DNA of 64,000 nucleotides from an uncultured Lachnospiraceae bacterium (GTDB taxonomy: Bacteria > Bacillota > Clostridia > Lachnospirales > Lachnospiraceae), in contig CAJTNT010000008.1 of the NCBI GenBank assembly GCA_910577785.1, positions 30,656-94,655 on the forward strand, given 5' to 3'. The position numbers and the translations under genes were made by a program. The notes below the pieces were generated by a model. The model was not told where the DNA came from and made no database searches. It worked only from the letters and a program-made list of their open reading frames with translations. Positions 23,834 through 33,064 of this stretch are shown piece after piece (the first letter of the stretch is position 1; each line of letters starts with the position of its first letter).

Positions 23834-25633
23834 CTAAACTATTTCCTCCTCTACCCTGTCTGGTATCATCATCGTAATCCTCGTTCCCCTTCCCTCCTCA
23901 CTCTCTATCTGAAAAAAGGCTTTTTCCCCATAAAAAAGCCTCAGACGCTGACAGATATTCGCCATCCCGATCCCCCTCTGGCGGCTGCTTCCTTCTGCCT
24001 CTGGATTCCCATCCCCTTTGCCCTGGTGATGGTTCTCCTGGCATTTCTTCTGAATGCAGGCCTCCCTCATGCTGCCTATCTGTGTACGCAAGGCGCTCAG
24101 TTTCTCTTTCTCAATGCCGCATCCATCGTCTTCGATGACAAACCGCAGATACCCTTTGCCCTCCATCCGCACAGAAGCTTTTACGCTGCCTCCTTCAATC
24201 TTCTGCTCCAGGCCATGGAAGACAGCGTTCTCAATCAAAGGCTGCAGCAACAGCTTAATCACCGGCTTCTGCCGCGCTTCCCCATCCGTTTCTGTAAGCA
24301 CATGGATCCTCCCACGGAACCGATGCTCAATAATATTGGCATATTCCTGGATATAATTCAACTCCTCTTCCACCATTACAATATTCCCCTCCCTTACCGC
24401 AAAGCGGAATACCTTCGCCAATGCCAAGGTAATCTCCGCAATTTCATCTTCGTCATGGTACAGCGCCATCGCCCGGATGCAGTCTAAGGTATTATATAGG
24501 AAATGAGGATTGATCTGGTTGCGGTATGCAGAAATCTGCAGCTGCTTTTCGGCTGCCTCCATCTGATACGTACGTTCCCGTGCATCCTGGATTAACATAT
24601 TCTTTTCCTCAATGCTGTCCAGCATCTGGTTCAGGCTGTTTTCCACGCGCCCAATCTCATCCTCCCTGCGTACGCTAATCCTGTCCCTAGGTTCTGAGGC
24701 AACATGTTTGACGAAGCAATCCATTTCCCGGATTGGCACCAGCAGACGCCAATAACAGAAGGCAACCATTAAAAACATCAGGCATAACGCCAGAAGATAT
24801 GCCCCCGTATGGAACCCTACCAGCCCGTCTTCTCCCCCATATAGTTCCCTTGTGGGAATCCTGCTGACAATCTGCCATCCGCCCATCGGCAGCCCAAGGC
24901 TGGCCGCCTGATATTCTGAGGAGGATTCCTTCCATCCTTTTCCTATCTTCTCCATATCAGGGCTCCCCTGCGCCGCCAAGACCCTGTCATTTCGATCCAG
25001 CAGGTAAATCTGCGTATGCTCTGTGGCCTGCGCCCCCTCCAGAATCCCCATAAATTTATCCGGTTTCATAATCAGGACACACATCCCTATCTGCTGCCCA
25101 TAAAGCTGGCTGTTCAGGTCAAATATCGGAAAATAAATCGCGTAATAGGGAACATTCGAATCGGAAAAAGAAAACAGGCTGCTGTATTCTAACTCGCTTT
25201 TTATCTCCCGGATAACCCCCATGCGTTCCACTTCCTGCGTCCCCTTCCCCATACTGGCAATCAGATCCATCTCCCTGCCATATAGATAAATTCCGGCAAT
25301 ATTCTGTTCCAGCAGGATAGTATTGGAAAATACAGTATTGACGTCTTCGATAGAAATCGCGCGTTCCACAGGATCCTGAAAAAAATAGCTATAAATCGTC
25401 GGAGAATATGCCGTCACTGTCGCAATCTGCGTCATCAGCTGGTGATACTCCTCCATCTTCCCCTCTATCTGCGCCATCAGCTGTTGGTTGGTATTCCATA
25501 TATTCTCCCGCCAGGATTTCTGCATCTGCCAGCTGCTGTACACAAACGCCAGGAAAAGAACCAGCATCAGTATTGCCCCCATCAGGGAAAGCTGACGGAA
25601 AACACTCTGTTTCCTCTTTTTCTTCCCTCGCAT
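23834..25633 (-). CDS. YesM-type sensor histidine kinase
   Basis: A 599-aa membrane kinase. A helix near residues 15-37, an extracellular sensor domain (about 40-275) of dCache type, a second helix (about 280-300) and a HAMP linker precede the His_kinase domain, where the acceptor His lies in INPHFLYNTLDCIRAM (about residue 372), followed by a HATPase domain (LLLQPLIENAVFHGLE, IEDDGCGI, GIGMANICQRL). A stretch near residues 520-560 (QKKCQENHHQGKGDGNPEAE) is a polar insertion inside the ATPase region. It pairs with the adjacent AraC-type regulator. The usual ligand class is extracellular carbohydrate; the lipoprotein upstream supports that. Confidence 0.92.
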   Translation of the reverse strand: MRGKKKRKQSVFRQLSLMGAILMLVLFLAFVYSSWQMQKSWRENIWNTNQQLMAQIEGKMEEYHQLMTQIATVTAYSPTIYSYFFQDPVERAISIEDVNTVFSNTILLEQNIAGIYLYGREMDLIASMGKGTQEVERMGVIREIKSELEYSSLFSFSDSNVPYYAIYFPIFDLNSQLYGQQIGMCVLIMKPDKFMGILEGAQATEHTQIYLLDRNDRVLAAQGSPDMEKIGKGWKESSSEYQAASLGLPMGGWQIVSRIPTRELYGGEDGLVGFHTGAYLLALCLMFLMVAFCYWRLLVPIREMDCFVKHVASEPRDRISVRREDEIGRVENSLNQMLDSIEEKNMLIQDARERTYQMEAAEKQLQISAYRNQINPHFLYNTLDCIRAMALYHDEDEIAEITLALAKVFRFAVREGNIVMVEEELNYIQEYANIIEHRFRGRIHVLTETDGEARQKPVIKLLLQPLIENAVFHGLEQKIEGGSVKASVRMEGKGYLRFVIEDDGCGIEKEKLSALRTQIGSMREACIQKKCQENHHQGKGDGNPEAEGSSRQRGIGMANICQRLRLFYGEKAFFQIESEEGRGTRITMMIPDRVEEEIV

Positions 25634-25727
25634 ACCTGCTCCTTTCCTCTCCGCTGCTCCTAAATCATAGCCATCTGCTTTCTCCTGCCTATTCCTGCGG
25701 GTTCCCCCTTGCCCTCAGCAACATTTT

Positions 25728-27416
25728 CTAGTAATTCACTTTTTGGATCCTACTTCCCTGTTCCCGGCAATTTTTCTGATAGGCCTCATTCTTTTTACTG
25801 TCCAGCGCACCGATGCCCAATTCCTGCAGCCCCTGCAGCATGTCCTGATATTTTTCCTCAAACTGTGCGGCATCCTCTGCCAGTATAATCTTTGCCACCT
25901 GTGAAGCCTTATATTCTGTAATTCTGGATTCCAACGCTTTGGCCTCCTCATCCAGAGAAAAATTTAGCAGAGAATTGTTATACTTGTGGGTTTCCTTTGC
26001 CTTCCCATAAGTAACCCGGATTTTCTGGTCGGCCTCTTCCCTGCTCCCTTCCTCATAAGGTGCAATTACATGGCGCTGCCAAGCTGTATTGGCAAACATC
26101 CACCAGACGCCAATCCCAGTTTTGCCAGAATTTCTCTCTACTTCCTTCCAGCTATCTTTGCACTGGACAAGGCCGTCCTCCCATTCGTAATACATACCCT
26201 CCTCCCCATAGTTCCATAGCAGCATCCCCTCGTTGCTGGTCATATAATCCAGCCACTTCGCCAGTTCCTGCGGATGCTCGCAGGACTTAGAGAAAAAAGT
26301 GTTAATCCAACCCAAAGAAGCTGTTTCCTCCTTGCCATAGACAGGACGCTTGCCCTTTTCCGAAAGGATTGGACCAGAAGTTACCCATTCCTCAGGATCC
26401 ACGTCAATATTCGCCGTATTCCCGACAAAGCACAGCACCTTCCCCTCTTTCAGCAAATCCCGCAGCTCTGCATTTGACAGCGTCAGCATTTCTGGCTGCA
26501 GGTACCCGCATGTTATCACTTGATTTAAGAACCACAGGGCATCCTTCATTTCCGGCTGCAAGAAAAAATCAATATATGTCCCGTCCTCTGTTACCGACTC
26601 TGCGCCAAAGGTATCCCGAAGGAAAATTAAGGTAGAATCCTGGTAATTCTGCCCATCCAGCAGAAGTGGGATAAAATCTCCTGCTTCCAAAGCCTTTTCC
26701 CATGCCTGCAGCACCTGCGTCTCTGTTTTTAGCGCCTCTGTCTTGAGGCCGAGTTTATCCAGCAGCTGTTTATTCCAGATAATCCCATTGTTATATCCAT
26801 AATCTACCATATCTTGATAGCACTGGGAACTGGGCGGCCATATCTTGGTCACATCCCCGCAGTACAGATGGGAGGGATAAGCATACCAGCCGCCGTCCCT
26901 CTGCGCCAGCCCTTCCTTCACGTCCTGCGGGAAATCCTTACGCAAATGGGAATCCGGAAGGTATTGCTCCAACAGTTCCTCCAGGCTCCAGACCTTTCCC
27001 GAAGAGACAAGCTGGCTGATGGTCGTCTTGTCCGTTACGGAAATGACATCGGGCAGCTCGCCGTTCGCAAGCATCAGGCGCAGATGGCTGTTGGCGTCCT
27101 GCGGCGGAACATTGGTATCTACTACCACATTGGTCTTCTGCGTAATCTTGCCTGTAATCGTGTCTTCCTCTGTCTCCCATTTCGGCGGAACCCAAAAATC
27201 CACATCGCAGAAAAGGGAAATATGGACATACTCTTTTGCGCCTTCCTCTATAGCGCCATCCGCACACCCACAAAGCAACAGCGCAACAGCAAAAATACTT
27301 AACAGCCATTTTTTCGCTGACAGCTCCCCTCTCCTATTTCCTGTCTTACCGCATAATATTACTTTTCTGCCTGACAGGCTCCCTTGCTTGTTTATCCTCT
27401 GGTATTTATCTAACAT
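25728..27416 (-). CDS. extracellular solute-binding lipoprotein (sugar ABC type)
   Basis: A 562-aa protein of the LplA/family 1 binding-protein type. The chosen ATG (27414-27416) has GGAAGG eight bases upstream, but leaves 34 residues before the signal peptide; a non-standard start nearer to KKWLLSIFAVALLLCGCADG cannot be excluded. The lipobox is LLCGC. The mature part has LPDVISVTDKTTISQLVSSGK, WNKQLLDKLGL and WLDYMTSNEGMLLWNYGEEG, typical of large oligosaccharide-binding lipoproteins. It precedes the YesM and YesN genes on the same strand. No permease genes are adjacent, so it may serve as the signal receptor for the kinase or work with a transporter elsewhere. Confidence 0.85.
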   Translation of the reverse strand: MLDKYQRINKQGSLSGRKVILCGKTGNRRGELSAKKWLLSIFAVALLLCGCADGAIEEGAKEYVHISLFCDVDFWVPPKWETEEDTITGKITQKTNVVVDTNVPPQDANSHLRLMLANGELPDVISVTDKTTISQLVSSGKVWSLEELLEQYLPDSHLRKDFPQDVKEGLAQRDGGWYAYPSHLYCGDVTKIWPPSSQCYQDMVDYGYNNGIIWNKQLLDKLGLKTEALKTETQVLQAWEKALEAGDFIPLLLDGQNYQDSTLIFLRDTFGAESVTEDGTYIDFFLQPEMKDALWFLNQVITCGYLQPEMLTLSNAELRDLLKEGKVLCFVGNTANIDVDPEEWVTSGPILSEKGKRPVYGKEETASLGWINTFFSKSCEHPQELAKWLDYMTSNEGMLLWNYGEEGMYYEWEDGLVQCKDSWKEVERNSGKTGIGVWWMFANTAWQRHVIAPYEEGSREEADQKIRVTYGKAKETHKYNNSLLNFSLDEEAKALESRITEYKASQVAKIILAEDAAQFEEKYQDMLQGLQELGIGALDSKKNEAYQKNCREQGSRIQKVNY

Positions 27417-27634
27417 TTTATCGTCCTTCCCATTTCCCGCCCATAGAGTGTTGCCTCCGCCATTTCCGCATCCCCGCAGAGACACTCTTTTGTTCCTCTG
27501 CTGAACGGCGCAAAATGCTTCTCTTTGCTATCCATATATAACTATAGTAACGCATCTTACCATGCATTTCAACGAATATTTCCTAAGCAACTCGCGCGGC
27601 CGCCCTTTTCCCTAAAATCTTGCAAAAACAAACA

Positions 27635-27668
27635 GCAGTATGCAAGGATTCATTTCCCCGCATACTGC
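27635..27668 (-). terminator. hairpin terminator after the pseudogene
   Basis: GCAGTATGC and GCATACTGC form a 9-bp stem around a 16-base loop; on the minus strand the stem is followed by TGTTTGTTTTT. It lies 17 bases after the stop of the Big2-type remnant. Confidence 0.7.
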
Positions 27669-27684
27669 CGCTCTTATTATTTTA

Positions 27685-28883
27685 TTACTTTACCGTAATC
27701 TTAATCTTCGCTTTCTTGCCATTAAACGTCTTGACCGTAATGACTGCCGTCCCCTTCTTGAGGCCTTTTACCTTACCGGAAGAAGATACGGTTGCCACTT
27801 TCTTGTTGCTGGTCGAATACGTCATCTTGTAGCTTGCCGTATTTTTGGGCAATTTCGCCTTGATCTGGTAAGTTTTCCCTCTCTTCACGGTCGCCTTCCT
27901 GGCATTCAGGGAGACTTTGCTTGGCGCAGCCTTAACGGTAATGGTGCAGGCAGCTTTTTTGCCGTCTGCCGTAGCTGTGATTTTAGCCGTGCCTTTCTTC
28001 TTGGCCGTCACGACGCCCTTCGAATTAACCGTAGCAACACTGGATTTGCTGGTGGTCCATTTTACCTTACGGTTTGTGGCGTTGGAGGGCTTTACAGTGG
28101 CTTTCAGGGTAAACTTCTCTTTTACACCTAAAGTTGTTTTCTTCAGGCTTAAGGTTACGCTCTTAACGGCAATTTTATTTGATTTTACGGTTACTTTGCA
28201 TACAGCCGTTTGGCCATTTATGGTGCTTACGGTTATATTGGCTGTGCCGGCTGCTTTTGCGGTTACGGTACCATTCTGGCTTACTAGTCCAGATAGTCCC
28301 ATCCTTTGTCCAAATCGGTAGAAATCATCGGCTGGTAGCCTGGCTGCGGAAGATCGTCTACAAAGAGATACCAGCGGTTATCATTGCTGTGATCTTTAAA
28401 GACGGCCGGGCCTTCGACAGAGCCAAATCGGGACTGGCCGATATTGCTCTGTACCCTTGTCCAGTTTGTCCCCTGCTTCCACCATTGCTTGTCTGTGGTG
28501 ACTTCCATAATAATCTGCTCATCATGGCTCTTAGTGATATGATAGGTCTTGTTGCCATTTTGCGCAATCGTGGTGTCAATCCATCCATTTGTGCCGCCAT
28601 CCAAGAATACGCCGCCATACTATGCAGCCGCCTTCGTGCCGTCCACATACAGAATCGTCTCGGCCTCCGTCAGCACCACATCCACATGGCTCCAGTCCGT
28701 CCCTGTCACGGCGGCAGCGCTAGCCGGGCGGCTGCCATTGTTGTTGTAACGCTCAATGGTCGTGCTGCCCCCTTTTATCAATGCGCCAATGAGCGAGAAT
28801 TAGGCCGAACTGTAAATCGTACCCCCTCCCGCTTTATCGGCAGCAGCATTACCTTGTATCGGCAGCGTCAGCAACCCTAACTG
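27685..28883 (-). pseudogene. decayed GH43/LamG/Big2 extracellular glycosidase gene
   Basis: Read on the minus strand, one continuous homologous track is broken three times. A LamG-like part (TGTDWSHVDVVLTEAETILY, VDGTKAAA) carries an in-frame TAA near 28803 and a TAG near 28622, both where Tyr would fit. It continues into the C-terminal part of a GH43-type glycosidase (GSVEGPAVFKDHSNDNRWYL; GYQPMISTDLDKGWDYLD), then shifts frame near 28290 into two to three Big2 Ig-like repeats (GVVTAKKKGTAKITATADGK) ending at 27685. The catalytic N-terminal half is missing. It begins just after the legF-like gene. It probably encoded a secreted arabinan- or xylan-active enzyme and no longer does so. Confidence 0.75.
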
Positions 28884-28925
28884 TTTATGTAAGCGGGGAA
28901 ACGTGGCCAAAGAGCCGCGATGGAG

Positions 28926-29678
28926 CTATTTCATTTCCATCATAGCCTGCGCGACGGCGAAATCAACCTCCCCGTCAATATCCACGGAATGCCCCTGCTC
29001 CATAATATAGGCATAACATTGATGCTTATAGATATTGCGAGCCGAGAATAAATGCTGTGTCTTTAATATATAAATCGCCCCATTTTCACGGTAATACGTA
29101 GGCAGGCTCTGCCTTGGGAGAAATGCCAGCGATTCGTCCTCAAAATTTTCCATGGACAGATCCTCTGGCAGCGTATTGCTCCAAAGAGGGGAATGTTCCA
29201 TCTCGCACACAGACGATACCATATTTGCCTGCTTCTCCATGAACAGCCCAAACGCACCCACAATATCCTCTGCCGTCCGCAGCGGGGACGTAGGCTGCAG
29301 CACGGTAACCGTCCCAAATTCCTCCCCTCGTTTCCTGTATTCTTCCAGCACAAAACGCACGGCGTCCCATGTGGATGCTGTATCCGAAGATGTCTGCGCA
29401 TCCCGCAGGAACGGCACGTCTGCCCCATAATTCCTGGCAATTTCCGCATACCTCTCCGCATCCGTAGACACATGGATCCGCTGGAACATACCTGACTGCT
29501 GTGCCACTTCGATCGAATATGCCAATAACGGCTTCCCGCATAATTCCTTAATATTTTTATCTTTCAGGCCCTTCGAGCCGCTCCTGGCTGGGATAATCGC
29601 AAGATTCCTTCCCTCCCCCTGCCCGCCCATGCGCTCTGCTTCCATAAATTTTCCATCCTTCACTGCAAATACCTCCAT
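28926..29678 (-). CDS. CMP-nonulosonate (legionaminate/sialate-type) synthetase
   Basis: A 250-aa cytidylyltransferase. Motifs of the NeuA/LegF family are clear: AIIPARSGSKGLKDKNIKEL near residues 28-47, the VLQPTSPLRTAEDI segment, and YYRENGAIYILK, with the C-terminal acidic HSVDIDGEVDFAVA metal-binding segment. It activates a nonulosonic acid with CTP to give the CMP-sugar. The first 25 residues (up to GEGRN) are an extension not needed by the family, so the true start may be later. No other nonulosonate genes are near; a role in flagellin glycosylation is possible because the organism is flagellated but is not shown here. Confidence 0.87.
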   Translation of the reverse strand: MEVFAVKDGKFMEAERMGGQGEGRNLAIIPARSGSKGLKDKNIKELCGKPLLAYSIEVAQQSGMFQRIHVSTDAERYAEIARNYGADVPFLRDAQTSSDTASTWDAVRFVLEEYRKRGEEFGTVTVLQPTSPLRTAEDIVGAFGLFMEKQANMVSSVCEMEHSPLWSNTLPEDLSMENFEDESLAFLPRQSLPTYYRENGAIYILKTQHLFSARNIYKHQCYAYIMEQGHSVDIDGEVDFAVAQAMMEMK

Positions 29679-29863
29679 CGTTTCCTACAACATTCCCTGC
29701 CAATTCCTCCATAAGACACTACAACGTTCACTGCAAATCTTTTTATAAAACCCCTATGCCCTATCATCACGATTTGTTGCATTTTGTTTCATCATACAAT
29801 ATCTTCTACGCTATTTCAAGATTTAAAATCCGCAAAGTCCCCTAACTTTATGCCCAAAACCAA

Positions 29864-29892
29864 TTGAAATCACTGGCATTTTGTGTTAGCAT
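29864..29892 (+). promoter_or_regulatory. probable sigma-A promoter of the Wadjet operon
   Basis: TTGAAA (29864-29869) and TAGCAT (29887-29892) are separated by 17 bases, ending 47 bases before the jetA start. The -10 is imperfect. No operator was recognised. Confidence 0.5.
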
Positions 29893-29939
29893 GGCCTTGG
29901 ACAGACTCAACCAGAAAATCTTGTGAGCGAGGAAACCAA

Positions 29940-31415
29940 ATGCAGATTACAGAGCAGCTACGGAAGCCGGTGAAGGAGGTAAATTATCTGAATGTAGAGA
30001 ATACAGACAGATACCGCCCCATACTTCGGTTCTTTTATTTAAAATATGAACGGATGAAATACTGGCTCTACCAGGAGGACGTCTACGAAGCCCTGCGGGA
30101 AGATCCCTATTTCGCCCACTACACCATAGAACAGTGCCAGCAGGATCTGGCAACGCTGGCAGGCTGGGGCAACCTGGTAACGATCCAGGATTCCAAGAAC
30201 GTCCGCACACTGGAAGAATTTAAGAACCGCAGATACCAGTACCAATTGTCCGAATATACGGTTGAGATTGAGCGTATGGTGATACGCCTAGAGAACTTGC
30301 TGGTGGAGGGCGCCTCCCTGGAACCCTCCCTGCTGGAGCGCATGAAAGAAGCGCTGGCCAGGCTCCCGCAGATGGCAGACGCCCCCATCGGCCAGGCCTA
30401 TGGCTGGTGGCAGGGGCTGGAGAATGACTTCGTACGCCTCAACCAGAATTACCAGGACTATATGCGCGCCCTCAACAGCGCACGAGCCGAAGAACTGATG
30501 CGCACCCAAGAATTCCTGGTCTTTAAGGACCATCTGATTGAATATCTCCGCACGTTTGTCAAAGCATTGCAGCAGAATGCCTCAATGATCGAAGCAACGA
30601 TCCGCAATGCAGATTCCGCACAGATCGAGCAGATCCTGGAGAAAATTGTCGAATACGAAATGAATATCCCGCGCATTGACGCCCAGCCGGAGCACACTGC
30701 CATCCGCGAGCGCATGCATGGGAAATGGCTCAGCATAGAGGAATGGTTTGTAACGAAAGGAACCCAGGAAGCGGAGGCCTCCAAAGTATTTGATGCCACC
30801 AACGAAATCATCCGCAAAATCACACGCTATGCCACCCGGCTAAGCGAAATGAGCAACCTGGGCGCAAACCGAAGGGAAGAATATTTTAAAGTTGCCGAGA
30901 TGTTTGGCAAATGCCAGCAAATCCATGAGGCGCACCGCCTGGCCGCCTGTGTATTTGGCATAGAAAGCCCGCTGCACCTAAAGGGAGACATGCCCCGGGC
31001 AACTGACAGCATCCACAGCAGTATCTATGAGGAAGATCCCTGCATCATAAAGCTTGCGCCAAGGACGCGCACCTACCATGAGAAAGCCAACCGTCCCCAG
31101 ATTGCAGACCAGTCCCAGGAACAGGCGCGCATCCGCCAGGAACTGCTGGAACGCCTGCAGCGGGAACGCGCCTTGCTGGACAGCTATATCCAGGACAGCC
31201 GCCTGGACTTTGCTGCCTTGCCGACCATTGAGCCGCAGATACGGGATACCTTCCTGCTCTGGCTGTCGAAAGCCTTAGAAAATGAGCACCAACGGGGCAA
31301 AACCGAAGACGGGAGGACGTACCACCTGGAAGGCAGCTGGGAGGAAACCTGCATCTTGCACTGCACTGACGGGACGTTCCAGATGCCGGCATTTGTTATC
31401 TGTTTTGAAGATTAA
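29940..31415 (+). CDS. jetA: Wadjet JetA (TIGR02677/DUF2397)
   Basis: A 491-aa protein; the ATG at 29940-29942 is preceded by GCGAGGAAA, while the upstream GTG (29883) lacks a site and lies in the promoter. The N-terminal winged-helix segment (RYRPILRFFYLKYERMKYWL; CQQDLATLAGWGNLVTIQDS; TLEEFKNRRYQYQLSEY) is diagnostic of TIGR02677/DUF2397, the JetA kleisin of type II Wadjet. Long helices fill the middle, and the C-terminus is a small alpha/beta domain. By family knowledge JetA is the MukF-like kleisin bridging the JetC ATPase heads and recruiting JetB. It is the first gene of a four-gene set in the standard order A-B-C-D. Confidence 0.88.
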   Translation: MQITEQLRKPVKEVNYLNVENTDRYRPILRFFYLKYERMKYWLYQEDVYEALREDPYFAHYTIEQCQQDLATLAGWGNLVTIQDSKNVRTLEEFKNRRYQYQLSEYTVEIERMVIRLENLLVEGASLEPSLLERMKEALARLPQMADAPIGQAYGWWQGLENDFVRLNQNYQDYMRALNSARAEELMRTQEFLVFKDHLIEYLRTFVKALQQNASMIEATIRNADSAQIEQILEKIVEYEMNIPRIDAQPEHTAIRERMHGKWLSIEEWFVTKGTQEAEASKVFDATNEIIRKITRYATRLSEMSNLGANRREEYFKVAEMFGKCQQIHEAHRLAACVFGIESPLHLKGDMPRATDSIHSSIYEEDPCIIKLAPRTRTYHEKANRPQIADQSQEQARIRQELLERLQRERALLDSYIQDSRLDFAALPTIEPQIRDTFLLWLSKALENEHQRGKTEDGRTYHLEGSWEETCILHCTDGTFQMPAFVICFED

Positions 31416-31632
31416 TGCCAAGGGGATCATCGTTTTATGGGTATTTATACTTGGCAAACGGACGCTGCTTTGGGCAAACCAGCTGAAATTGGCCACGCAA
31501 AAAAATCTATGGCTATGAATACTTTTTATTTTCTAGAAAAGGCACGGTGCACAGCGGGCTATGTAACTGATTTTTGAGTGGCGCTCCCGGAGAAAAAGAA
31601 AAGCAATATAAAAAGTTATTTCTTGACAGTTC

Positions 31633-31707
31633 CTTAGTACTGCTATGTCGCGATCGGAACGAGAGCGCGTTTCTGTTGCGGCCTCCCACCTTCCGCAGCG
31701 ACCCGTT
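31633..31707 (+). repeat. 75-bp dispersed repeat, copy B, in the jetA-jetB gap
   Basis: Matches 19330-19404 (minus strand) at 60 of 75 positions, ungapped. It occupies the middle of the 350-base gap between jetA and jetB and lies in frame with jetB, so automated gene calls may take it as an N-terminal extension. A TTGACA (31623-31628) stands just before it, but the -10 is poor. Confidence 0.75.
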
Positions 31708-31765
31708 TAGCCACTATGCATCTACGCTATCAATATTAATCTTAATAAAAGAAAGGCCACAACCA

Positions 31766-32899
31766 TTGAATACACTAGAAAAGCTGCTTTCCAAACGCTG
31801 GTTTGTCAAAGCAGTCAATAAAGAGGAATACTATCAAATAAAAGACGAAGTAGGGAAGTACCAAAATTTCTTGAGCGAGAAATTAGGCTACCATATCATT
31901 GTAAACCCTTATGTGGTAAAATTAGAAAAAATCCCTGCCACCCCCGAGAACTGGATGGGGATCATGGAATTCTCTGATCCAATGGAGTATGTTTTTTTCT
32001 GCCTGACGCTGATGTTTCTGGAGGACAAGGAAGTGGACGGGCAATTTATCCTTTCCCAGCTGACGGAGTTTATGCAAAGTATCTGGAAACAGAGTACGCT
32101 GGACTGGACCGTCTACCAGAACCGCCGCTATCTGGTGAAGGTATTGAAATATTGCGTAAAATGCGGGATTTTACAGGTATATGATGGCAGCGAGGATCAG
32201 TTTAAGAGCGACAGCCAGGCTGATGTGCTTTACCTGAATACGGGGGTGTCCCGTTATTTTATGCGCAATTTTACCAAAGATATTATGAAACTGTCCTCCG
32301 CAGAGGAATTTATCGGGGACAGCTGGGTCGGCATGGATGAAGACCGGGGGATTATCCGCAGGCAGCGTGTGTACCGCCGGTTATTGCTGTCTATGGGGAT
32401 GGAACGGAGCGAAGAGACGGAAGAGGATTTCCTATATGTGCGCAATTATGGCAAGAAGACGATCGAAAAGGACTTTTCCCGCTACTTTGACTGCGAGCTG
32501 CAGATTTACCGCAACCATGCATTTCTGGTACTGGGGGAAGAGGCCGCGATGGGAAAATGTTTCCCGGATGGGAATAACCTGGCGGACATCGCCTTGCTCT
32601 GCGCCAGGCTGGTACGGGAGAAGGTGGCGGATGGGGAATGGGAAGCCGATGTACGGGATGAAATCCTGGTGCCGGAAAATCAGTTCCTGGATCTCCTGGA
32701 ACGGTGCAAAAAACTATACGAAGAAGGGTTTTGGAAAAGCTACCGGGAAATGACAGCCAGGGAATTTTGCAAGACGGTGAGCGAATATCTGCTGCAGCTG
32801 GAGTTTATCGAACCGCAGGATGGGCAGGTAAGGATACGGGGCAGGTTCTGCCGGATGATCGGGGAATATCCCATAGATTTCATGCAAGGCAGAAAATGA
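31766..32899 (+). CDS. jetB: Wadjet JetB (TIGR02678/DUF2398)
   Basis: A 377-aa protein. The chosen start is TTG at 31766-31768, nine bases after AGAAAGG; the longer frame (TTG at 31574) has no site and would include a dispersed repeat. The sequence (LEKLLSKRWFVKAVNKEEYY; FLSEKLGYHIIVNPYVVKLE) matches the start of TIGR02678 proteins, followed by two winged-helix-like blocks (FFCLTLMFLEDKEVDGQFIL; VYQNRRYLVKVLKYCVKCGI) and a C-terminal QFLDLLERCKKLY region. JetB is the MukE-like subunit that binds the JetA kleisin. A 350-base gap separates it from jetA, unusual for this operon. Confidence 0.87.
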   Translation: MNTLEKLLSKRWFVKAVNKEEYYQIKDEVGKYQNFLSEKLGYHIIVNPYVVKLEKIPATPENWMGIMEFSDPMEYVFFCLTLMFLEDKEVDGQFILSQLTEFMQSIWKQSTLDWTVYQNRRYLVKVLKYCVKCGILQVYDGSEDQFKSDSQADVLYLNTGVSRYFMRNFTKDIMKLSSAEEFIGDSWVGMDEDRGIIRRQRVYRRLLLSMGMERSEETEEDFLYVRNYGKKTIEKDFSRYFDCELQIYRNHAFLVLGEEAAMGKCFPDGNNLADIALLCARLVREKVADGEWEADVRDEILVPENQFLDLLERCKKLYEEGFWKSYREMTAREFCKTVSEYLLQLEFIEPQDGQVRIRGRFCRMIGEYPIDFMQGRK

Positions 32900-33064
32900 A
32901 CCACCCCACTGCAAGTAACGGGATATAAAATCCGTGAAAGAATAAATTCATGGCTCAGAACGTGCCGTACAGCGCATCCCTGTGCCGTGGACAGCAACAA
33001 CTTATTTGCTATGCCTATCCATGCAGTGACTAACATATTAACATAGAAAAAACAGGAGGAACAC

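Noticed and set aside
26938..27309. Alternative frame at the lipoprotein N-terminus (starts ATGGCTGTTAAG)
   Set aside because: It lacks a lipobox and continues out of frame with the binding-protein domain.
28926..29678. Part of a flagellin glycosylation island
   Set aside because: Only the CMP-sugar synthetase is present; no nonulosonate synthase or Maf-type transferase is nearby.
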